Shown piece by piece: positions 53,464 to 64,000 of a stretch of 64,000 nt of DNA. The DNA lies in NCBI GenBank assembly GCA_034687125.1, contig JAQGBZ010000070.1, positions 124,001 through 188,000 on the forward strand. The letters are read 5' to 3'. The stretch comes from Neelides folsomi. Taxonomy: Eukaryota; Arthropoda; Collembola; Neelipleona; Neelidae. The notes under the pieces were generated by a model. That model made no database searches. It saw only the letters and a list, made by a program, of their open reading frames with translations, and was not told the origin of the DNA. The position numbers were made by a program, and so were the translations under genes. The stretch's first letter is position 1. The number at the start of each line of letters is the position of its first letter.

Positions 53464-55058
53464 CTGAAATCCAAAAATAAAATTATTATAACAATTAAAT
53501 TATTATAAAATTATTACAGATTTAACAAAAAAGATTCAAAATATGCATTTAAAATGAGATATGATTTGCCATAATCGAAAATGCGTATCGTAGAAGTGCC
53601 CATTAGTTGATTTTTCTCTTTCTAGCTCATCACCCCGTGAAGAAATCAAAGGTTGTTAGGAATAATTGACCATTTGAGTCACATTAATCCCTCGCCTTTG
53701 AACCAAAAGCTTCGTTAACTTTCAATGCTTCAATAATTCGGGTGTTTTTCTCCAAACGTTTTTAATAAACGTTTTGTGTTAAAATAATAGCATACTATGT
53801 TTTCACTTGATTTCTTCAGTTATTATGTGTAGCGAGATCTTAAGTGCCATTAATCCTTATAATTATGATTTTGTAAGTAATCTCTTTGTTCTGAACAAAT
53901 CAAATGGATGATTTTTCCAGTTGCTCCAATGAGCAGAGATGAACAACTAATGTCACTTTCATCTCACTCACACAACATAAGTTTCGTAAGGGGGAATTCT
54001 TTCAAAAAGGTAACACATTATCATTAGCCATCACGTTTCATGTTCCAAGAAACTCCTGCATGGTAACCCATGTAAAGAAAAGGATGATTTCGATAGGGGA
54101 GGGAGAAATGAGACAAAGAATATCTTCACGTGGACCTCATGAATGAGAAGAACAAAGGTGGATGAGTGGATTTCGCCCTGGAAACTTGATTCCACCCGAG
54201 CCCCTCTTTTCCACTCTATAGGATAGGGAGGATCTGAGGAAATGTCGATGACAAGTCCATCCGGTTGACCATTCAATTCAATCTTCTTTGCTCTTCAGCT
54301 CAAATACCAAAAATGCTCTCAGCACGTTCCACATTCACGCCTTATTTTTGTAATTCAACCCCACATATTCCATTAAGGATTCTCGGGCTTATTTATTAAT
54401 CAAGGCTAATATTTCCACCTATTACGACACAAATTGATAAAGGTATGTTTATCCATCTCATAATGTTTGAAAGAGATTTAGAAGAGTTTGAAGGAATTTC
54501 AAGTGTTATAAGATTTAATTTCAATTGTTGTATGAGATCACACAAAGTTTATGAGCTTATTTTTCTTTAAAGCTCATTCACTCTCACCTAATCTGTATAA
54601 ATTGTAATCTCGTCTTACCCATTTTCCCATCTAAGAACCTCTGATAGTATGAAATAGAATAGCCATTATAAAGAATTTATCTTCTATTATACTTCACATT
54701 ATTCGCACTCGTGGCTTTTATGAAGTTATACTTGGAATCACAATATAAAAATAATTTAGAAAAATTGATTTTAATTAAGCATTTTTAATTTAATCTAATA
54801 AAGAATGTATAATGATCATCATCTTGATCTTAAAATTTATACATAATAGGCAATAACCGAAAAGTAATTATCAAGAAATTAACGCTACGAGGAAAATTTT
54901 ATAGGAATATAAACTCCACTTCACCTCATCCTTAAAATTATTGTTCTTTTATGAGTTATTAGTTATTAACCAAAGAAAATATTCATGAAGGCTATATATT
55001 GTAATAGTAGTAATAGTACCTACATTAATAAAACAAGCATTGGTTGTAAAAACACAAA

Positions 55059-55077
55059 TCTGTGCGATGCGCACAGA
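55059..55077. repeat. Short perfect palindrome (8-bp arms, 3-nt loop)
   Basis: TCTGTGCG and CGCACAGA flank ATG. CpG-containing and GC-richer than its surroundings. No element boundary could be drawn around it. Confidence 0.6.
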
Positions 55078-58000
55078 ATGATAATTTGAATACGTAAAGA
55101 TAAAAATCTAACAGAAGAACCCTCGCAGAATTCTGATTAAAGAACAAAATCTGATAGCGTCTAAAAGTGATCTATGCGTAACGATTAAATTGCGTATTAT
55201 TATCTTGTCTGTACAACACAAATGCATATATGCAAAATATGGTTTCATATATTAAACTAAGGATAATGGAAAAGAATGAAATAAAATGGTTGAGCTGTTG
55301 TGAGTCCCCTTTATATATAGAAAATGTACTCGCTAGTACACCCGCCATAAAAAGACATGGATGGATAACTTTTGAACTCGGGACCCCAGGTAGCATCATA
55401 ATAATATTTACTACGGCAGAAAGTTCAGCATGAGAGTACAAAGGAATCTAGTCTTAATAAATGTAAAAAAATAATTGCTGAATTTAAAATCTCCGATTGT
55501 AATTGAAAATGATGAGAAGATAATGAGGTTGAATTAATGAAGTTAGTCTAAAGGATCCACGTGTACAATTTGATTACTCAACTCCATTCAAAACAAATAT
55601 CCAGAAGGGATAAAAACAGAATTGAATAACCTGTGCTATTATACCAGTATGACTCCTGATATCTTTAAAGTAGTTATTTTCCCACAATAGGATCTCTACA
55701 GAATGGATAATAATAATTTGCATGCACCTTGCATATCTGAAATTAACTTTATAGTCATTTGGCATTCATACATTTTTTGCTCGAGATTTTGAATTGAGAG
55801 CTCTCTTTGATTTTTCTTTAATATTTTTGTCATGGAGCATTGTCGAACGAAGGTGGATATTACGCCATGTTGTATAAAGAGAGCTTTCCACTCGAGTTGA
55901 TTTGACTGACTCGTTGAGTCCCTGATGACATGACTTGACTATTCGAATACACCTCCAATTCTATTATGGACCGAAAAGAGCGAGCATAATGAAGGCTGCG
56001 AGGGAGACATTCCTCCTCTGCTGGCAACTCTTTAGAATAGACTATTCACGATCCACTCGCACTCAGGGATTCGAGAGCTCAATTGAGAAAAGAGCCATCC
56101 GCCCACGTTAACTACCTTTTCAGTTATCCTCATTACCATCTTATTCGATGGCAGGTTTGGAAAACGCCTCTCCTCTCCTCATGAATAGCCCAACCTACTT
56201 CCATTATTCTCTAATATTGCATAAAGACCCAGAGTTCTATAGCCTTTTAGCCTCACTGGCAATAATTAAGCATTTAGACTCATCATGGGCTCACAATGAG
56301 ACAAGTAGAGCTTTAATGGCTATACTTTGATTCTATCCTATCTTTTACCCCGTTATAAACTCGGGTTGAAATTGGAAGGGAAGAGAAATAAATCATAAAT
56401 GATTGTCGTAAGTAATTCATGAGAGGCCATTAGGGATTCTCATTTGCCCTTTCGTTAATTAAATTTTACTGTTATTTTCCCTTATTCATATTTACCTTCT
56501 GGAATATGATTCACCTTTGTGATCTATGGGAAAATCGGGTCATTCCCTTCACTCAAAGAGGCTCAATTATTTTCCTCTATTATTAATAATGTTTTCCTAT
56601 CTTCCCAACCCTGTGCAGAAATATCTCCTTGCTCTTGACGCTCGCATATTTCCCTACCTAACATTGAATTCGCTCATAACTGGAATTTGCTTCTCATTAA
56701 AATGGAAACAATGAGACCAGTCAATTCAAGACCTATTCCTCCATAGTTAGAATATGATATACAACCAGTGGAAAAGATACCATTGCCTGGTATCGCTCGA
56801 TCATATAGGAAAAGGGCATTTTTGATTTTCTCAGAGTTAGATATTCACAACAACTACCGCTTCCTGTGTCAAGCACCTTTGTATTCGCTTGACCTCTGCC
56901 TTTCTTTTGCGCACCTGATAATTTTATGGTATCTTTTACTCGTTCAAACGCCTTGTGAACGATGTGCCATTTCAACAACCATCAAACTTTCTCACTTCCC
57001 TATCTAAAGAGCTCGTTTGAGTAATTTTCAAATATATGGCGTTTTGACACTCAAAAACTTTAAACTAACATTATAAACTTGACTCATTTTGTTATTGGTC
57101 CTCCTTTTGTGTGCATTATCATGTGGAGTTAATCCTTCTAGTCGACATTTTGGAGTGTCCATAGTTTGACATTTGTTTCTATCTGCATAGCCTTGTCTTT
57201 CCTTCCTTGGCTGGAAAAGGGAGATTACTCGGCGTCAAAAACGGATGTGTGCCATTGGGAAAGAATCAAACATTTTCTCCATTTATGGATAGGAAGTAAA
57301 CATCCGGCGCTTTTTCACGCCCGCTAAGCAAAATTCAAAGTTTGAAAATCTGACATTAAAAGATTTTGTGTGATTTCAACTTATCAGAGAGAGAAACAAA
57401 TAAGGATTAATGTGAGATGTGAAGAAAGGCAAATATTAGTGGTGTGATTTGTCAAAGGGTGAAGAGAGCAAATGAGGCTTTTACTTAAATGCCAAAGCCG
57501 CCCTCAACCGCATTCTCCGTAAACATGTTTACTTATTTTTAGAAGAAAGAGTTGGGCCGAATGGCGCATCATATTGCTACTTCACTTGAGTGAGAAGAGC
57601 TCAAGTAAAGAATGCCACTCTCCACAGGGGAAGATCTCATACGCATAAATACTTATCAGGATACTTACATATGCCCCTGTATGTGTCCGAATGTTCAATG
57701 GTCTCAATGCCCTCATATGAAGCTATTATTCACAAGTTTACATTAAATTACGCCAAATAAGCCTTGTAAGCTTTCAAAGCTTCAAAGGAAGGGCTGTTGA
57801 AAAGAGGATAAGAACTCATTCGAGTTTTGACCCGAAGTTTATACACATATGGCATATAAATACATAAGTATGTATGGTATATGCAAGGAGTCTTCTTAAC
57901 TCCGCACAGTGGTTTCACGTTTCCTCCTTTGATAAAAAGAATTTCCGGTCCCCTATCTCAGAGACCCAATTGATTTACCAAAATAATATCAAAGAACTCA

Positions 58001-60257
58001 CTTTCCAAAACCCAAGAACTTGCATAAAGAAAATGAAATTCCTAACTCAATATTCGAGCACTTATGGAAAGAGCTCCCCTTACTAACCATTACCAACTGT
58101 GCTCAAATTTATAACCTAATAATATAACTCTAATATTAGTTCAAGTTCTCCATAATTTGTCTTGTAAAATACTTTTATTAATAAGAGTGACTAACTGGTT
58201 TAGATACATACTTTTTAGTATCTTTATTGATACAAATCAAGTTACGGACCAATATAAGTATATGTAATACAAATATATTTACATTAGAAGTGCTATACTA
58301 TTTGTAGTTGTATCAGTCTTTTGGTATTAACATTCAACAATCTATTTACTTAATATTTATTTAAATGAGGTACAATGTCATATAATAAGGAAAATTGTCG
58401 AGTTTTTTGGTAAGCTAATTAATTTAGAATGTTAAACTGATAGCTTGATATACTTAAAAATAAAATCTCATATAATAAATAAATTGTAATTATCGGTTTT
58501 ATTAGTTATGGGATTTGGTATACCATAGGCCATATAGATCTACATAAAATACCATGAATGGCTTTATAAACCTATGAATATTTTCATGCGATGCTTTTTG
58601 CTTGACCTGTATTTTGCTCACTTAAGTCCTGATTATAAAAATTATATACTCAATTATACACAAGAAAGAGAAATCCAAAAAAAACAAATTTTGTCCCTTT
58701 AAATTAATGTCAATGCGTGTTAAGTAAAATGGATTTGGAGAAGAACTTTCTCATGGGGTAGGAATGATAATAGAGCTGAATAGGACAGAAAGAACTAAAA
58801 GAACTAATAGAAAGAGTCAAATTCTCTTCTAGCCTTTCGTGATCTCCGCCAAACCTTTTCACTGTTGTTTTTGAAATGGCTGGAATTGTTAAGCAAAAGA
58901 AAGTGCCCCATTCCGACTTTTTTACAATCGTTTGTTTCAGAATTTCAGATGGCTGATATAGGGAATATATATCGACGTTGATTCCCTCTAATGTCTATTA
59001 GTAGTGGGGCGAGGATGGGAGCCAGATTTAGGTAGGAACCTCAATCAAAACGGATATCCGGTGACATGAGACCACATGCTACATCCCTACACCTTCCCAT
59101 GCTTAATCTATTGAGGGAAACTCATTTTAGGAACCATCCATTTCCATGCGTATAAAAAGAATTACGGAAGCACCGGCTGCCTCTCAAATATATGAGCAAG
59201 TGAACAATATGAATTCCTCCTGATTGACTCCCCCACCCGTATACGTAATCGTGTACGTATATAGTCGCTAATATCATTTAACCATGCCATACCTATTAAT
59301 GAGAAGGAATCTCAACCCTTCTGCCGTTCCTCATCTAATCACTACTTCACGAGCTATTATAAAAACTGTCATTTCCGACCCTCTTCAGCTCAACTAAATA
59401 AATTATGAACCATATTAAATGTAACTCTAATTTTCAATTTCCTCTTCTAATATTATCTCTATTATTCCCTAAATGCCAGAAATAAAAAAATTTAAACTCG
59501 AGAAAATGAGGATACATCTAAATCTAATTAATGCCCATACATTTGAAAATATATTTTATTTTGGTAATAAAAATTTTATACAAAGACACAGATGCTTGTT
59601 CAATAAATTTGGCACGTATATAAATATTTTTATATAAAAATTATTCTATTTGTTTAAATAAACCTCAATCCCTTTGTGTTACACGATACAATGATAAAAT
59701 TAAAAAAAGTTCTGTGTTTTGCATGCTCAGAGGAGTGTAACTTCTTGAATCTTAATAAAAAGAAATGATAGTTTCATAGGGAAGTTAAGAACTATATAAG
59801 TAATGGAATAATATACTATACTTTTTCTATTTATTAAGAGTCAAATTCTGCGTCAGAGATGAAAATTAGCTGAGAGTAAATGGGCAGCACATGTGGAGGA
59901 TTTTCAGAGAAGGTGAAATCACACAAAGGAGTTTTCCTCTTAAAAACGATTATTTCCAGCAGCCCAGGTGAGGAGAGCATGAATTTATGAATAGAGACTG
60001 ATGGGGTCGGCTTTGGACCCTTTGTTGTTTCCTATCTCGAATTGTATAATGTAAATACTAATGTATAATAACATTCACTAAAGTATACCTACTTAGTAGA
60101 TGAAATTTTAATGAACAAAGTCCAACCATAGTTTATACATTCGTAATGAAATGGATGAATATTGAACAACGTATGTAATATACTTCTGTATTCCAGTCAT
60201 ATATCCACAGATAAAAAAAGTTTGTAAGAGGGAAGCGAGGGGAAACTCAAAACTCAC

Positions 60258-60297
60258 CTGTCCAGACCATCCTCGATGGAAGATCGTGTAATTGAAG
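60258..60297 (-). other. Candidate small upstream exon of the ETS gene
   Basis: On the minus strand the sequence runs into a consensus donor ACAG/GTGAGTTTT at 60258/60257. One frame, reading MLQLHDLPSRMVWT from an ATG, ends one base into a codon, which matches the two-base start of the first visible ETS exon at 53463. A possible acceptor (pyrimidine run ending TCCAAAG) lies just upstream, so it may be internal or initial. The left edge given is the ATG. Phase agreement alone has a one-in-three chance. Confidence 0.3.
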
Positions 60298-63140
60298 CAT
60301 AATGGAAACTTTGGACAACAAAAGACAATGAGGAATAAAAATCTAATTTTGAGCACCGTAGGCCATATTACATTTTTGAGTAAAACAGGGAAAGGGAACA
60401 AAATTATCTTGAGACATTAAATTAAAAGGTATTGGAGCTCATTTTAAATTCTATTTACTCCCCTTCAGCGTTCATCGTGTAATTGTATTTATCACAAAAT
60501 TCACAACCAAGAATGAGGGGCCAAAATCTTAAATTAGCCACGGAAATTGAATTTGCAAAGACGGGTTCAATAAGGTCTTATTGGAATATTTAAGGAGGAA
60601 GTGAGTCTCGTTATTTACGTCTCAAAGTTTACAAATTGAGTTGTCGACAGAGTTGCGGCGGAAATCGAATTGTCTTGGCTTTTAGGTAAGAAAATCGAAT
60701 TAGTGAATGTCAAGAAACTGGGGAGGCAACTTGTTGAGTTAAACGAGCGACTTTATCGGTGAAGAAAGAAAATGGTCGGGGTGGTTTGAATAAGGGAATA
60801 AAATATATAGTAAAGAGAGACAGTCATCACCAGCCTCCCTCACTAACTCCACTCACTGACACGACTGAAGAACAAACATAAACCTTCGCGGTCGGCCAAC
60901 TTCAACTTGAACAAGGTGGAAGCGATGCTGAGGAGATAAACTGCTGGTGGAAAATGGAAACCAAATTATGAAAAGCCACCTCTCATTCACGAGTGTGTGT
61001 GGTGAAAAAGGGGTGCTTCTGGGGGCAGAAGTTAACTATTGTTTAAGAAACGTTCCTGTGGGAGATGTAGCCAACTAATAGGAGCAAGTAAGGTAGGAAC
61101 GTGGGAGCTTGGCAGGGTCTTTATCGAGAGCAGGAATGGAAGCAAATTATTTAATGTACGAGTCCTCCTCGATCACTTCACACTGTCTGTTTTAAATTGT
61201 TCCGCTCGGTACAGTCGGGTCGGTGTAGTTGAGCGAGAGGGGTTGACCAGTTACACTTCCGGCCTCCACCAACGCAGCACCTGGCTCTATCTCCAAATCG
61301 TGAATGCCTCGCATTCAATAATGTCATCACGAGCCCCATCACTTCTCCATCATCAAATATATGATCCCCGGCCTCGAGAGCAGAGACTTGCGAAACAAGG
61401 GACAGCCTCCCTCCTTACCAACCCTATAGTATAAGCTCCTCCGAAATATGAGAATTTACTTATATGAGAATTTCGAATATGTTCTCCTTTTATATCGTAT
61501 ATCATATACTGATTCAGGTAAGAAGATATACAATATTATACAAGAGAGTATTTAATATGGACAACTGAGACCCGACCTACTCACTCAGACATGTCAACTC
61601 CTCCTTCTATGTAAAACTCTTTTCTTCGTCATGAAGTAGTCATGGAACAAACGCCTACGCCCTTGTGCTTCAATAGAAATATATGTCTATTATCCCTCCA
61701 TGCTTCCAAGTGAGCTCTTCATCCTCCAACGAAGACACTTACAAAAAGAGACTCTATTCAAATTGTCTAATATAAATAAATTTCATCTCGCCCTTCTTTT
61801 CATTCTTTAATAGATGACCTGTGAAGAATTTTAAAAAGGTCAATGTTCCGACGTTGTTGCAAGCAATTTAAGGATTTTCCCTCGAAGCACGTTGACCCAA
61901 AAGTAATTAATTAAAACTTGCCTTCGGATTAAATCGAATTCCCATAATATTCCTAACGAGGGAGCGAGAGAAGAACAACAAAGGAGCATTTGAAAAATAA
62001 GTGCATAATTAGAGAGACAGTTAGAGGGGAGAGAGGTGAGGGAGAAAGAGCGCGAGAAAACTTTGAGCAAAAGACACAGAGCAAGCTGGTTTAGCTTCCG
62101 TCATCCGACCAATTCGATATGTATTTTTTTCCCTTTGTGTTACTTATAGAGAAAATTAAGGGCCCTCCTCCGTCCTTTTGATACCATATGGCCAATACTG
62201 ATACACAAGATTAACAACTCAAACTAATCGTTTAAACGAGAACTTTGACTCGTGTTGTTCCTTTGTTTTTCTTCAAACGTCTGCTTTTGCTATCAACTTT
62301 TCTCCTACCTACTCAACCACCCTCGCTCACACAATCGAGAAAGGTTTAACAATTTCTATCTGTATATAAGAGTCCATAAGAGTCAATGGCTTTTATCTCA
62401 AATGTTACTTTACAAGAGATAAAAGCAGTTATGTATTATCCCCAATCGACATTAGAACAAGGAAAATTAAGGCATTTTTATCTTCAAATAATATTCAACA
62501 AAAACTTTCGAAATTTAGTCTAACATGATCAACTTGTATTTATATAAACTTGAGAGTGAAAAAATTTCATTTATTATCTTATACCATATAAATACTCCCA
62601 ACAATTACCAATGATAAAGATCATGAGATTAAATAATAAGTTTATTAGGTAAATTATCTAAAGACTATCAGCCACGCCTCTATTGTTCACCAAGAAAAGT
62701 CGATAATAGGAAAAAATGAAGGAACTATAATACGCGCTAGTGTTCTTGAGGTAAATAATGTACATTCTTTTTCTCCTGAGAACTCAATTTATCCTTAATA
62801 GCTTAAATGAGCAAATTCGGTAGCGGTCGGTTGGACTCTCTGATTGTATCATGTGAATAGGAAGAGTGATTGGTATTCAAAGAATAAATTCTCTTGAAAT
62901 GAATAATAATTAAACTTGGAGGATAATTGGAGAAGCTTTCAAGAGTTGAAGGGAAAATACGAGTTGTTCAGTTGGTTGTGCATGGGAGCGAGACGTAATC
63001 AACATACACCCACCCGAAGAGGGTGAAAATGAATAAAAAAAGATCATGATGAGTCTTTGGAAAACTCTGCTGAAACATTCTAAGTATACTACTGTTTGCG
63101 TTGTACGTACATCCAAAAGTATATAAGTAGAGTTACTAGC

Positions 63141-63383
63141 ATGAGCAAGATTCGCATGGAATTGTTCCCTAAGGATCTCCGAAGTCTCCAGGCGGCAAAG
63201 AGGAGGATGATCAAAAGGTGTAGCACGTGCATTTCATTTCCTCCCTTCTCTCTCTCCCCCGTGTCGTCTCAAAGAGAAGTCTTGAGAAGAGATGTAGAAA
63301 AACACGCGAGCCTTTCCGCTCAAAAGACCTCCATTGTGAGAGTGGAAGAGGGGGGCTCTTCACTTTACAATGTCGAAACCTAG
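63141..63383 (+). CDS. Unrecognised ORF near right edge
   Basis: An 80-codon plus ORF opening MSKIRMELFPKDLRSLQAAK and rich in basic residues, in a GC-richer block. No domain recognised, no clear promoter. It may be a leader region or an exon of a gene continuing to the right. Doubtful. Confidence 0.15.
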   Translation: MSKIRMELFPKDLRSLQAAKRRMIKRCSTCISFPPFSLSPVSSQREVLRRDVEKHASLSAQKTSIVRVEEGGSSLYNVET

Positions 63384-64000
63384 TAGGACTATCAGGGCGT
63401 CTTTAATTCAGAGAACATGAATAATAAAAGCCACTGCTACCACATCTCGAGGTCTATTATAGAAAACGTGCATTCTCCTCCACTCCTCATCGCCCATTCT
63501 CCTCATTCACAAATCCCGAAAGCGGAAGTGGAGGTTTTGGTTACGCGCTCATTCCACTCAAAGAAGAGTCTAAAGAGGAGATATATACAAAATGGATATA
63601 TGAACATAACAAAAATTGGCCGGGCCTTTTAAATTCCTACACACATCCTTTCAAGACTATACTTTTATATTTATTAGTGAGGGGGAGTAAAAGGAAGAGG
63701 AGGATTGTAGGTCGGTAGGTCGTAGGATCTTTCCCTTACTAATACCATAGCAAAGACCATCCCTGCTTCTTCAAAGGTCTCGCATCTTATTTCTCATTAT
63801 TATCTTATTACTTACCCCCTTTCGGCATCTTACATAAAACTTTCCCATTATTATCCGAGGGTGAGCTGATGAAGATCATATAAGACCGACCGTTGATATG
63901 AAATGTTATACTTTTTAAAATAGAACTTTGTCAATTGCTCCCTATGAAGAACCCGCTTTTAATTCATTTATTTTTTGGGTAGCAGAGGCTGTTTTTCTTA

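Larger units (their letters stand above)
53464..64000. other. 10.5-kb stretch upstream of the visible ETS exons: intron and/or regulatory DNA
   Basis: No confident exon. It is less AT-rich than other non-coding parts of the window, with GC-richer blocks at 55.8-57.0, 58.7-59.4, 60.8-61.4 and 62.9-63.7 kb, which could be enhancers or leader exons of a developmental gene. No SAM/pointed domain was recognised. ORFs at 54031-54276, 55172-55441, 56148-57007, 61039-61434 and 61840-62070 match nothing I know. Confidence 0.5.

Noticed and set aside
55280-55410. Possible tRNA-like T arm near GTCCCGAGTTCAAA on the minus strand
   Set aside because: The 3' side of the stem does not pair and no D or anticodon arm can be drawn.

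Overview
The window is eukaryotic nuclear DNA: AT-rich, long non-coding stretches, and at least eight protein-coding genes cut by many short GT-AG introns. Protein similarities recognised from memory point to an arthropod. The compact multi-intron genes, strong AT bias and short exons would suit a copepod such as a sea louse, but the taxon is inference. I rebuilt the gene models by joining exons whose phases and conserved motifs agree; every listed join keeps the reading frame, and the coding length is a multiple of three in each complete model.

Layout. 1-2.36 kb: decayed DDE_Tnp_4 DNA transposon (minus strand), cut by the window edge. 3.8-11.2 kb: four-exon globin (minus), with a 4.5-kb first intron holding a MITE-like element, a degenerate tRNA-like sequence and a nested inverted repeat. 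18.3-19.2 kb: cytochrome c oxidase subunit 7A (minus, five exons, one of 20 nt). 20.6-22.5 kb: CCDC85-family coiled-coil gene (minus, five exons, one GC-AG intron). 24.7-26.5 kb: wax ester synthase/DGAT-like acyltransferase (plus). 28.2-31.9 kb: SLC25A29-type mitochondrial carrier (minus) with a predicted 188-residue C-terminal extension. 33.2 kb: a small signal-peptide-like ORF behind a TATA box. 35-40 kb: numb (plus), with a non-coding leader exon and eight coding exons. 42.9-46.5 kb: DCAF5 (minus, eleven coding exons), convergent with numb. 51.3-53.5 kb: the 3' part of an Ets1/pointed-type ETS factor (minus); its upstream exons lie in or beyond the 10.5 kb to the right, where one candidate small exon was found near 60.26 kb.

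The genes form no operon or evident shared pathway: oxygen/haem biology, respiration, lipid esterification, mitochondrial transport, Notch and asymmetric-division control, ubiquitin-ligase substrate reception and ETS transcription. I saw no capsid, envelope, reverse transcriptase, CRISPR or rRNA. I did not find a clearly new multi-gene system. The best leads are the carrier's C-terminal extension, the globin gene structure, the microexons and non-canonical intron, the MITE/tRNA-like cluster, and a candidate secreted peptide.
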